DNA of 47,036 nt, from IMG/VR virus record IMGVR_UViG_3300035438_000334, positions 1 through 47,036 of that record, one strand, 5' to 3'. This document shows, piece by piece, positions 8,705-17,967 of this stretch; positions within the stretch are counted from its first letter, which is position 1, and the number at the start of each line of letters is the position of its first letter. The DNA comes from a virus. Made by a program: the position numbers and the translations under genes. Under the pieces are notes generated by a model that did no database searches, had not been told where the DNA came from, and saw only the letters and a program-made list of their open reading frames with translations.

Positions 8705-8720
8705 ATTTAGCCGCTTTAGA
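8662..8720 (+). promoter_or_regulatory. Programmed -1 ribosomal frameshift signal
   Basis: The heptamer C-CCA-AAC (8662-8668) is in the correct X-XXY-YYZ phase for the upstream frame. Five bases later a stem begins: AGCGGC (8674-8679) pairs with GCCGCT (8710-8715), and it can be extended by the flanking TCT/AGA. Nested inside is a second perfect hairpin, GTTCTG (8684-8689) with CAGAAC (8696-8701). The target frame is open only from 8659 to 9036, so the shift must occur here, before the stop at 8702-8704. Confidence 0.88.
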
Positions 8721-9036
8721 AGGAGAACTTTTTCTTTTAGGACATTGGAAGAATTACGATGAACTTGAAGAAAACTTATCAATGCCAGAGCTTATAAATA
8801 CTTTCCAGGCTTTAAAGAAAAAGGAACACGGAGATAGAAAGTTCGTTGCATCTTTAAAGGGAGTAGATATAGGGGAGTTTGAAGAAAACAGTAACAAGGG
8901 TTCTAGTTTTGAAGAGATAGAGTTGAGAGCAGCAGGAATACATGCTAATCCCAACGATGTTGTTTCACTGCAAGGAAGATTCGCAGCTCAGGCTGGATTC
9001 GGAATTGGAGAAGGACTAGGATACATTAAGGAGTAA
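8668..9036 (+). CDS. Tail assembly chaperone, frameshift extension (T-like)
   Basis: This part is read only after the -1 shift. From 8668 the frame continues 'PSSGSGSGWAELDLAALEGELFLLGHW' for 122 residues to the stop before the tape measure, giving a fusion of about 221 residues with the 99 preceding residues. The joint is Gly/Ser-rich, suitable as a flexible linker. The T part is thought to bind tube subunits while the G part binds the tape measure. An internal ATG at 8782 exists but has no ribosome site, so separate initiation is less likely. Confidence 0.85.
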   Translation, partial: PSSGSGSGWAELDLAALEGELFLLGHWKNYDELEENLSMPELINTFQALKKKEHGDRKFVASLKGVDIGEFEENSNKGSSFEEIELRAAGIHANPNDVVSLQGRFAAQAGFGIGEGLGYIKE

Positions 9037-9047
9037 CCTGAATACAA

Positions 9048-12000
9048 ATGGCTGACGAAACAATCAGTACACGAATAGTCGCTAATGCCGACTTCTCAGC
9101 TCTTATTGCCGATGTGCATAGGGTTACTGCAAGCCTATCGAAATTACAGCAAGAATTAGCTAGCTCAAATAAGATGCTGGCAAATCAAATTGCCGTAATG
9201 AATCGTTCGTTTTCTGATACCCTTAGAAGCACTGGTCAATACTCCACACACTTTGTAAGCCTTCAATCAGATGTTGAAAAGTTTGGTAAAAATCTTGACG
9301 GTGGAAAATTAAAGTTAAATCAATACTTTAATACATTTAGAGATCAAGCAAGAACATCTGGCGGACTTATAAGAGATTTAGCAAAACAGCAAGTAGCCTT
9401 ACAGAACGCAGTGTTACAACCGCTAGGCAGAAACGCACAAGGACTTATGCAGTTCAATGTGCATGTTCCAAGAGGGCTAGATGAAGTAAAAAATAAAACC
9501 GCCATAGCAAGACAAGAGCTTCAAATCATGAATAAGGTAATCCAGGATGGCGCTGGACAACTTATTAACTGGGGTAAGAATACTCAGTGGGCAGGTCGTC
9601 AGTTAACAGTTGGTTTAACAGTACCACTCGTAGCATTTGGAGCACAGGCTGCTAAAGCATTTAGAGAAGCAGATCAGGAATTAGTTCGTTTAACTAAGGT
9701 GTATGGAGATGTTGCAGGAACATCAGCGGCAGAACTGGGTAAAGTTAGAGACGATGTAGCGAAAACAGCAAAAGAAATATCTTCAGCTATGGGTGTTTCA
9801 TTTAAAGAAACAATCGGCCTCGCAGCGGATATTGCAGCAACTGGTAAAACTGGAGACGAGTTACTGGGTTCAATTAAAGAAACAACCAGACTTGCGGTTC
9901 TCGGTGAAGTAGATAGACAAGAAGCCATGAAGGCCACCCTTGCAATTCAATCAGCATTTAAGCAAAATACAGATGAACTTTCAGAATCAATTAACTTTCT
10001 TAACGCAGTTGAAAACCAAACCTCAACAACTCTTAACGATTTAGTAGAAGCAATTCCAAAGGCTGGTCCAGTAATTAAGGGACTTGGCGGAAGCGTACAA
10101 GATCTTGCCTTATACCTAACTGCTATGCGTGAAGGTGGTATTAATGCATCTGAAGGAGCAAACGCTTTAAAGTCAGCACTCGCATCTTTAATTAACCCAA
10201 CAGATGTTGCAGTAGGTAAATTTCAAACTTTAGGAATAGACCTTTTAGGAATTGTAAATAATAACGCTGGAGATTTAACTGGAACATTAATGACGCTACA
10301 AGCAGCGTTAGATAATTTAGACCCACTTCAAAAACAACAGGCAATTGAGCAGTTGTTTGGTAAGTTCCAGTTTGCTAGACTAAATGCTTTGTTTGAGAAT
10401 CTAGGAAGACAAGGAAGCCAGACCCTACAAGTACTTGATCTAATGAAGGCATCTTCAGAAGATTTGGCGGCAGTAGCTGGTCGAGAATTATCAGCAGTAA
10501 CAGAATCAGCATCTGGTAAATATCGTAGAGCGATAGAAAGTTTAAGGGCATCTTTGGCTGAGGTCGGAGAACAATTCTTAACAATTAACACTGTGCTTAT
10601 TCAAGTAATTGATAAAGTTGTTCAATTTGCAAATAATTTACCAGGCCCCGTAAAACAAGTACTAGCATTGGCAGGCGGATTTACAGCAGTAATTGGTCCA
10701 GTAATTATGTTAACTGGTGTTCTTGCAAACTTCTTTGGATATATATTAAAGGGTGTATTTCATCTAAAATCTTTCTTTAAGGGTAATGAAGGATGGAAGT
10801 ACTTAACTCCAGAGATGCTTGCTGCAGAAAAAGCAGGTAAGCTAGTTGAACAATCATTTTACAGCGATGCTAAAGCAGCAGCAGTATTAAAACAAGCACT
10901 AGGAAACTTAATTGATGAATTTTCAATACTAGAAGCAAAAGCCAAATCTGGTGCTATGAGTGTTAATCCAGCAGTATCAACAATGGCTGGAAACCTTGTT
11001 ATGGCGGCAGGTGGTTCAAGAGTAGTAGATCCAAATAATCCATTAGCAGGAACAATGGGAACACGAGCAAGTTCTCATATGGTTCCAAGATCTGGAATGA
11101 CAGAAGCGCAAAGACTACAGCAGACTATGTTTGGTATGGTTCCAGGATCAATTCCAGTAAATCAAAGAATTGGTCAAAATCCACAAATTTATATGGACGA
11201 TGCTTTGCCAAATGTTCCTGGGCTTACAACAGTTAAGGGTGTGTCTACTGGTATAGTTTCTGGAGAAGCCGCTAGATGGCATTCAATGATGGCTACACTG
11301 GGAATGCAATCAAAGGCAGAAATTGAAAATCTAAAGAAAACAATTGCAGCAACGGGCACAGTAAGCAAAGAATTTATGATGCAGTTTGATGACATTCTTC
11401 CAGCAGTTAGCGTGTTAACAAAAAATGCTGCAGTAGAGTCTAGCCTAATCGTTGCAGAACTTCGTGCAGGTAAAATAAACCTAGATGCGGCTAGAGCTAA
11501 AATTGTTGCATTAAATTTAGAAACAGAAAGATTAATTGCTGCTACAGTTCAGGCACAAGCAACTGCTATGGGCAGAACAATAAACCCAACAATGGTTCCT
11601 ACATTAAATCAGCCAGTTGTTGACCCTACTGGCAAGTCTAATATGAGAGAGTTATTTAAAAAGGGCAAAACAAGAGATTTTATAAATAAAATTGCTGGCA
11701 CACTAGGAGTAAGAACTTCTGGCGCAGGATATAATATTGAAACAACCAAGCCTAGAAGAATGGCTAGTGGTGGAATGGTTTATAGGAAAAAGGGTAGCGA
11801 AGGACCAGAGTTTGCTCCAATGGGAACAGATACGGTTCCAGCAATGCTTACTCCTGGAGAGTTTGTTGTTAAAGCCAGTTCCGTAACTCCAGAGACACTA
11901 CCAATTTTGAAACAAATGAATGAGGGTTATATTCGTGGACCAGAAACAGAAACAGTTCAAGTCCCAAGAACAAGAATGAGTGGTTCTGAAGTAAAATCTA

Positions 12001-15000
12001 TAGATCCATCATTTAGAGGTTCAAAACCTTCGTATGAAATAAAAGGAACTTCTGGTTTATATGTTGGTAACATAACAGATCCAGCAATTGTTGACAAGTA
12101 CCCTAGGCTTGCTAAGGACGGAATGATTACCAGAGAAATGATTAATAAAGCTTTAGAAGCTGATGTTCCTGGAAAACAATTACCAGCAGAAGTAATGTTA
12201 GCAGGTATTGCTGCAAGAACAAGTCCGTACAGAAGCACTACAGAGCAATTTCTTTATGAGCTTGCAGAGCAAGGACAAATAACTAAAGCTGATGCAAGAA
12301 TGGCATCTAACGACATCCATAATTTTTATGAAAGAACTATAAAAAGCAAAGCAATTTTAAGCGACAAGTCTAATCCTTTTTATGGAGCTTCAAATGCTGT
12401 ACTAAAAGCCAAGTTCGGACACAATGCAAACTTAATGAATTTATGGGAACAATTTTCTTCTTCAATTGGTGGTCATACAGCAGTTGCTGCACCAGGTGCT
12501 CGTCGAAGTGGCACAACCGCAAGGGTTTTATCTTTAAATGCATTAGATGGATCTAAAGTTAAAATTTCTAAATTACAAGGAAATTCATCAACAACAATGG
12601 TTCACGGATCTACCCCAGGTCCTCTTCTTAATAGAATTGGTGCAGCTGGTATAACTAGATCTATTTCAAGAGCGCTACCTTTTGTTTTTTCTAGAGGTAG
12701 AATAAGAATGGCTAATGGAGGCATGGTTCCAAATGTTCAGTATATGGAAGATGGCTCTGACGGTCCAGTAAAACCTTCATTCTCTTCAGGATTCCAGGCC
12801 GCTAGAAATAAGCCATCAGGCGGTGGCGGAATGAGCGCAATGGGCTCTACTGGAATGTTTATGGGTGGCATGGGTCTATCAATGGCAGGAAGTGCAGTTG
12901 GTGGAACTGCTGGCACGGTAATGAATTCTGCTGGTATGGCTATGCAATTTCTTCCTATGCTTAGTGGACTTAAGAGCGTTATGGGCGGATTGACTAAAGT
13001 AACAGCATTAGCAAAAACATTTGGTTCTATCGCTGGAACAATATTTAGAGTTGCTGGAACAGCAGTTAAATTCTTTACAGGACCAGTTGGATTAGCCGTA
13101 TTAGGAATTACTGCATTAGTGCAAGTATTTAAATTCTGGAGAAAAGGAATAGAAGATACTAGAAAAGAACAAACAGCTCTTTATGGTATGTCTGAAAAGG
13201 GTGCAAAAGAATTAGGAATTAGCTATACCTCTGTAACAGATAAAATGAAGGCATTAAAAGAAGAACAGAAGCTTGCAGCAGATAAGGCTAAAGCCTACTT
13301 TGAATCTTATTCTATGGCAGGTGGCGGATTAACACTTACTATTAAACAATTAAAAGAATTAAAAGAACGTGTTAAAACAGATATGCCAGACACATTAGCA
13401 ATCCTTAATAACATAGACTCTTCAAAGGTAAATGATTGGGCGGCTAATCTTAAGGCTCAAATGATATCTAGTGGTAAGTCTGTAGAGGAATCAACTAATT
13501 TAATTTATGCATTGATTGAAGCTTCTGATAAAGCTGGTCAGGGAGTGGGAGCAATTTCAAGTAAATTGTTTGCTGGAATTACTGATCAATCTCAGGCTGC
13601 AGACTACATATTAAAAAATTTAGCAACAAATATTAAAAATATAAATGATATTGACCCCTCAGCATTTGCTTCAAATCTAGATACAGCAATTTCATCCTTA
13701 GACAATATAGTCAAGTCTTTGGTAGGAACTAAAGACGCAAGCGGAAATATAATTGATGAACAAAAAGCAATAGCTATGCAATATGAACAAATTGTTGCTT
13801 CTGGAGTAAAAAATAATCAAATAGGAAAAGACACTCTTAAGGTTTTGCAGTCCCAAAGACCAGAGTTTGCAAACATATTAAATTCATCAGATACCATAGG
13901 CGGGATGATTGCTAAATGGAGAGTTCATACTGAAAACGTTTATTTAGATTTAAAAAAGATTACATCAGAACAAGCCGAACTGTTAGCTGGATTCTATGAT
14001 GCCATGGATGCGGCTGCAGATGCTGCATTAACATTAGGCGGCGGAGTTGATGGTCTAAATGATGCTGCTAAAGTATTAGATACTCTTTCTACAAAAGAAA
14101 AAGCTCAAAGATCTTTTTCTGAAAACGGAGCAAAATCAGTTGAAAAGTATAGTAAAACAAAAATAAAAGCTCTTCAGGATGAATTAAAAGAAGTAAAGAA
14201 ATTAGCAGACGCTAAAAGAAAAGCACTAAATGATTCTTTTAACAAGGAAAATGCGGAGCTTGAATTACAAAAAGCTAAATTAGAATTACAAAGTGCTGTT
14301 GCTCGTGGAGATAATGAAGCCATAGCTATGAGTCAAATTAAAATACAGCAAATACAAAAAGAACAAAGCGTAGAGGCGGCAATAGCTAAAATAAATGAAA
14401 ATGAAAAAAAGAAAGAAGAGTCTATTAATGCAAAAATTGACGCTGAAAATGCAAAAAGAGACAAGAAGATGGAAGGCGTTTCTGGAGCTGGAGCAACAGC
14501 AGACAAAATTGGCGCATCAGCATCTTTAGTTAGGACTATTGGAGAAGAGATTACAAAAGCCTCGGCATTAAAAAAGGCATTTGAGGCGACTCCCACAAAA
14601 GAAAACAAAGAGGCTTATGAATTAGCAGCTAACAATGTTTTAAGAAAAATAGCAGAAAATGCTTCTAAAGATAAAAATGTACTAGACGCATACGGTAAGT
14701 TCTTGCAAAAAGATGATAAAGGTAATTTTAAAAAAGATAAAAAAGGAATGTTCGTTCCCCAAACAATAGATAAGCAAGCTTTATTTATGAAAGATGGAGT
14801 TCTTCCTGGAACTGGAGCAGATACATTGTTTTCAGATATCGGCTCAAACCTACAAAAATTTGCATTAGATTTAATGGGCAAAGATAAAAAAACTTTGTCT
14901 GATATATATGGAATTATGGCAAAGGCGTTTCCTGGTGCAGCAAAGCCCACCCCAATGTCATCACCTGGTCCTGCTGTTCCTGGAGCAAGAGGTGGAAGAC

Positions 15001-15563
15001 CTGGCCAAACAGATTCTACTTATTCTGGTTCATGGGGATCATATGGAGATGCCGTAAGCAATAAGCCTGGAAGACTTTACACCCCTCCAGGACAAGCTAG
15101 ATACATTATGGATGAATCAGGTGTTAAAGTATTTGAAAACATGGATCCGAAACGATTTAAAGAAATTGCAAAAAAGTATGGCACAAAGCTTTCAATGGGC
15201 GGGCCCGTTAGAAATTATGTAGATGGGTCAATGGGCGGAGTTTGGGGTCCTGGGACTTCTACATCTGATTCAATTCCAGCCATGCTTTCAAATGGTGAGT
15301 ATGTTTTAAATGCAGCAGCAACCCAAAAATTTGGAATCCCTCTGCTTGACAGAATGAATGGATCTTATAATATTCCAAGCGGATCAATTAGCGGAGTTAA
15401 CAGCACGAGCAATGCTTCTTCAAACAATATTGTTTATAATATTGATATAGATTTAAATGGCACAAATGTGACTGCAGATGATATAATGAGAAAGTTCAAA
15501 TCAGAGCTGGCGCTAATTGGTGCCAAAGAAGGAAGAGTCAGAAACTTGGGAGGTAATTACTAA
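9048..15563 (+). CDS. Tape measure protein
   Basis: A 2171-residue protein whose length sets tail length. It has an N-terminal coiled coil (residues 10-60), an alpha-helical core and hydrophobic stretches near residues 532-567 and 1323-1364 that may help DNA cross the membrane. A second long coiled coil lies around 1700-1810. A 'GTDTVPAMLTPGEFVV' element (from about residue 905) recurs as 'TSDSIPAMLSNGEYVL' near residue 2065, and a truncated 'MANGGMVPN' copy is near 1221. Residues about 980-1205 form a non-repetitive, globular-looking insertion. The start is a plain ATG 11 bases after the chaperone stop. At roughly 1.5 angstroms per residue the tail would be of order 300 nm, less if the insert is compact. 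Confidence 0.95.
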   Translation: MADETISTRIVANADFSALIADVHRVTASLSKLQQELASSNKMLANQIAVMNRSFSDTLRSTGQYSTHFVSLQSDVEKFGKNLDGGKLKLNQYFNTFRDQARTSGGLIRDLAKQQVALQNAVLQPLGRNAQGLMQFNVHVPRGLDEVKNKTAIARQELQIMNKVIQDGAGQLINWGKNTQWAGRQLTVGLTVPLVAFGAQAAKAFREADQELVRLTKVYGDVAGTSAAELGKVRDDVAKTAKEISSAMGVSFKETIGLAADIAATGKTGDELLGSIKETTRLAVLGEVDRQEAMKATLAIQSAFKQNTDELSESINFLNAVENQTSTTLNDLVEAIPKAGPVIKGLGGSVQDLALYLTAMREGGINASEGANALKSALASLINPTDVAVGKFQTLGIDLLGIVNNNAGDLTGTLMTLQAALDNLDPLQKQQAIEQLFGKFQFARLNALFENLGRQGSQTLQVLDLMKASSEDLAAVAGRELSAVTESASGKYRRAIESLRASLAEVGEQFLTINTVLIQVIDKVVQFANNLPGPVKQVLALAGGFTAVIGPVIMLTGVLANFFGYILKGVFHLKSFFKGNEGWKYLTPEMLAAEKAGKLVEQSFYSDAKAAAVLKQALGNLIDEFSILEAKAKSGAMSVNPAVSTMAGNLVMAAGGSRVVDPNNPLAGTMGTRASSHMVPRSGMTEAQRLQQTMFGMVPGSIPVNQRIGQNPQIYMDDALPNVPGLTTVKGVSTGIVSGEAARWHSMMATLGMQSKAEIENLKKTIAATGTVSKEFMMQFDDILPAVSVLTKNAAVESSLIVAELRAGKINLDAARAKIVALNLETERLIAATVQAQATAMGRTINPTMVPTLNQPVVDPTGKSNMRELFKKGKTRDFINKIAGTLGVRTSGAGYNIETTKPRRMASGGMVYRKKGSEGPEFAPMGTDTVPAMLTPGEFVVKASSVTPETLPILKQMNEGYIRGPETETVQVPRTRMSGSEVKSIDPSFRGSKPSYEIKGTSGLYVGNITDPAIVDKYPRLAKDGMITREMINKALEADVPGKQLPAEVMLAGIAARTSPYRSTTEQFLYELAEQGQITKADARMASNDIHNFYERTIKSKAILSDKSNPFYGASNAVLKAKFGHNANLMNLWEQFSSSIGGHTAVAAPGARRSGTTARVLSLNALDGSKVKISKLQGNSSTTMVHGSTPGPLLNRIGAAGITRSISRALPFVFSRGRIRMANGGMVPNVQYMEDGSDGPVKPSFSSGFQAARNKPSGGGGMSAMGSTGMFMGGMGLSMAGSAVGGTAGTVMNSAGMAMQFLPMLSGLKSVMGGLTKVTALAKTFGSIAGTIFRVAGTAVKFFTGPVGLAVLGITALVQVFKFWRKGIEDTRKEQTALYGMSEKGAKELGISYTSVTDKMKALKEEQKLAADKAKAYFESYSMAGGGLTLTIKQLKELKERVKTDMPDTLAILNNIDSSKVNDWAANLKAQMISSGKSVEESTNLIYALIEASDKAGQGVGAISSKLFAGITDQSQAADYILKNLATNIKNINDIDPSAFASNLDTAISSLDNIVKSLVGTKDASGNIIDEQKAIAMQYEQIVASGVKNNQIGKDTLKVLQSQRPEFANILNSSDTIGGMIAKWRVHTENVYLDLKKITSEQAELLAGFYDAMDAAADAALTLGGGVDGLNDAAKVLDTLSTKEKAQRSFSENGAKSVEKYSKTKIKALQDELKEVKKLADAKRKALNDSFNKENAELELQKAKLELQSAVARGDNEAIAMSQIKIQQIQKEQSVEAAIAKINENEKKKEESINAKIDAENAKRDKKMEGVSGAGATADKIGASASLVRTIGEEITKASALKKAFEATPTKENKEAYELAANNVLRKIAENASKDKNVLDAYGKFLQKDDKGNFKKDKKGMFVPQTIDKQALFMKDGVLPGTGADTLFSDIGSNLQKFALDLMGKDKKTLSDIYGIMAKAFPGAAKPTPMSSPGPAVPGARGGRPGQTDSTYSGSWGSYGDAVSNKPGRLYTPPGQARYIMDESGVKVFENMDPKRFKEIAKKYGTKLSMGGPVRNYVDGSMGGVWGPGTSTSDSIPAMLSNGEYVLNAAATQKFGIPLLDRMNGSYNIPSGSISGVNSTSNASSNNIVYNIDIDLNGTNVTADDIMRKFKSELALIGAKEGRVRNLGGNY

Positions 15564-16042
15564 TGCCGCAACCAGTTGTAAATTTACCTAGAGGCTCAAT
15601 TTTATATATTGAGGCTAAGGATCTTGGGGCCACACCCGCTGGAACGACTAAGACTTGGAATAAGGTTACAGAGCACAATAGAAGTGCTTTTCAGATAAGC
15701 ACAGAGCGAATTGAAAAAGTTGTTCGAACATCAAATGGAACCCTTCGTAAAAACCACATTGCAGATAAGAAGAAGTTTCAGCTATCATGGGACATGCTTC
15801 CTTCATACAGAACCCTTACAGTTGACGGCGGATGGGGAGCGGAAGACCTAAGATCCTTCTACCTTGGAGATGAAGGCAAACAAAGTTTTAATATCAGAGT
15901 CAACCTTGCTAAGACAGGATCAGATCAATCAACATCTGGATATGAAGCCTACACTGTAGTCTTTTCATCATGTGATTTTACGGTTGTTAAGAGAGGCTTG
16001 CAACCCCACTGGAGCGTTTCATTATCGCTGGATGAGGTATAA
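15563..16042 (+). CDS. Distal tail-type minor protein
   Basis: A 159-residue beta-rich protein directly after the tape measure, in the slot of the distal tail protein that joins the tube to the tip. 'LPRGSILYIEAKDLGATPAG' and 'KKKFQLSWDMLP' with alternating strands resemble tube-fold tail proteins. The ATG overlaps the tape measure stop (TAATG), and its own stop overlaps the next ATG. Function is inferred from position and fold impression. Confidence 0.55.
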   Translation: MPQPVVNLPRGSILYIEAKDLGATPAGTTKTWNKVTEHNRSAFQISTERIEKVVRTSNGTLRKNHIADKKKFQLSWDMLPSYRTLTVDGGWGAEDLRSFYLGDEGKQSFNIRVNLAKTGSDQSTSGYEAYTVVFSSCDFTVVKRGLQPHWSVSLSLDEV

Positions 16043-17967
16043 TGATTCCTTTAAGCCCAACCGCTAAGAATACTATAGAGCAAAATACATCTGTTACCTA
16101 TGGCACATCTTTAATATTTGAATATAGCATGAACTCTATGATTGACGGTATTACCGTAACTGGAGCAACAATAACAAAGACAGATTCTTCTGGCGCTTCG
16201 TACACCCCATTTAAAAAACTATTCCCTGTCGATTCTATTGTTAAACCATTTAGACCAATAGGCGCAGGATTAAAATACGCTATATCTGGAGATGTTGATT
16301 CGGGATGGAAGAACCCAAAGTCTTTAACGTATACCCCAAACTTTAGAGTATATTATCCTGGATCAGACACATTTTACAAGTACTACGTATCTGCAAAGGG
16401 AGTAGGACTTGATGTAACTGTAACATATCCTAAGACTATATTAACAAATAAGATAGTCGCAAAGTTTGAACTAGGACATTCTACGCCTACCACTTGGACT
16501 ATATACGGAAATGGAACAGCCTTAGCAAGCGGGACTAATTCTGATATTGTTCCATTTACAACGACTACAGTTGTCGATGGAGTTACAACAGTAATAAAAA
16601 ATTATGATGCTGGAACTGTAACAATATATTACAATGGAACATCATGGGTAAAGACAGAGCCTACTGCAATTTCTGCCCCCGTAAGTTTAACTAGTACTAG
16701 AATAACAACTGGGGCGGTCTCTGGAAAGTATGTTGGATTAATTGAACTATCGCCTAAGTGGTATGTAGATGCAACAGATCACATGGTATCCTTTGATATA
16801 TCTAAAGAGTCATCTACAAGCTCAGAAGACCTTATGCCAGTTGGCAAGATATCAGCAAACTCTATATCATTAAGCCTTATTTCATATGAAGCCACTAGAA
16901 AAATCGTATCTTTTGACAAGACCTTTACATTTGATGCTAGCAAGATTTACCTATACAAAAATACAGAAATTAAGCCATACATTAAATTGTATAATTCTAG
17001 CGGTACCTTATCTGACTCTCAAGGAGCATATGACAGAATACTGCAGGGAACATTCTATGCAGATACATGGTCATTCTCAGAGTTTGGAGATATATCTTTA
17101 AATGCTCTAGACGGAGCCAAAGTATTGCAAGAAACAATAGCAACTAAATTGTTATGTCAAAATTTTTCAGCTACTGCTATCATTAGAAGACTATTGGATT
17201 CAGTAGGATTCACCAACTATAATTTTAATATTAAAGAAACAGACACTTCTATTATAACTCCGACATACTGGTGGACTGAAAATGATAAAACTGTATGGGA
17301 TTGCCTGCAAGAGCTATGCAGAGATACTCAAATGACTGCCGTATTTGGATATAACAATGTGCTTCAGTTCTATAGCAGAGAGTGGATATTTGATTCGGCA
17401 AGAACATCTAACTGGGACTTCAGAAGCGAAACATCTGGAGCTAACCTGTCTAACATACTTTCTTTCAATAAGAACGACTTGCCATCAGCAAATCAAGTAA
17501 AGGTATTTTGGAATAGCGTTTTAACATCTAATTATATTCAAAGTGCTCAAGCTCCATGGGTTTCAGACACATACTTCTTATCAGCATTTACTTTAAATCA
17601 AAATATTTTAACCACTGCTACGGCTGGACAATATATGAACCTTACCCCAGCAGTTGTTAATGAAGAAGAGCTTGGAACAACAGCGTACAACTACACTGGC
17701 TATCTTGCTATTGGATCTGAAATTATAGAGTATGATGCAGTTCAATTTCAGTATGATGATCAAAACGGAACTAGGCAGTTTGTTGATTTAGTAAGTAAAA
17801 CAGACAACAATAAATACTTAGGAATAGGCCAACAGGGTACATTAAAACCAAGCGGCAGATACAGAATTAAAACACGAGGAGCATTTAATACACCCGTATT
17901 AAATCATTATATTGACGCACAAGATATAGTTAACTCTTGGAGCGGACATGAGGTGGTGTGGACATGA
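16042..17967 (+). CDS. Tail hub/tip minor protein
   Basis: A 641-residue beta-rich protein in the position of the tail-associated hub (Tal/gp27-like) protein. The middle ('DSVGFTNYNFNIKETD' near residue 390 and 'KTVWDCLQELCRDTQMTAVFGYNNVLQFYSREW') strongly resembles siphovirus hub proteins, which contain a module that processes 'one element of tail per time'. It is coupled to the genes on both sides by overlaps. It probably forms the trimeric tip of the tail tube that contacts the cell. Confidence 0.6.
   Translation: MIPLSPTAKNTIEQNTSVTYGTSLIFEYSMNSMIDGITVTGATITKTDSSGASYTPFKKLFPVDSIVKPFRPIGAGLKYAISGDVDSGWKNPKSLTYTPNFRVYYPGSDTFYKYYVSAKGVGLDVTVTYPKTILTNKIVAKFELGHSTPTTWTIYGNGTALASGTNSDIVPFTTTTVVDGVTTVIKNYDAGTVTIYYNGTSWVKTEPTAISAPVSLTSTRITTGAVSGKYVGLIELSPKWYVDATDHMVSFDISKESSTSSEDLMPVGKISANSISLSLISYEATRKIVSFDKTFTFDASKIYLYKNTEIKPYIKLYNSSGTLSDSQGAYDRILQGTFYADTWSFSEFGDISLNALDGAKVLQETIATKLLCQNFSATAIIRRLLDSVGFTNYNFNIKETDTSIITPTYWWTENDKTVWDCLQELCRDTQMTAVFGYNNVLQFYSREWIFDSARTSNWDFRSETSGANLSNILSFNKNDLPSANQVKVFWNSVLTSNYIQSAQAPWVSDTYFLSAFTLNQNILTTATAGQYMNLTPAVVNEEELGTTAYNYTGYLAIGSEIIEYDAVQFQYDDQNGTRQFVDLVSKTDNNKYLGIGQQGTLKPSGRYRIKTRGAFNTPVLNHYIDAQDIVNSWSGHEVVWT

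Noticed and set aside
14615-14950. Antisense frame of 111 codons inside the tape measure gene
   Set aside because: A typical shadow of a long Lys/Ala-rich helical coding region; no start signals.
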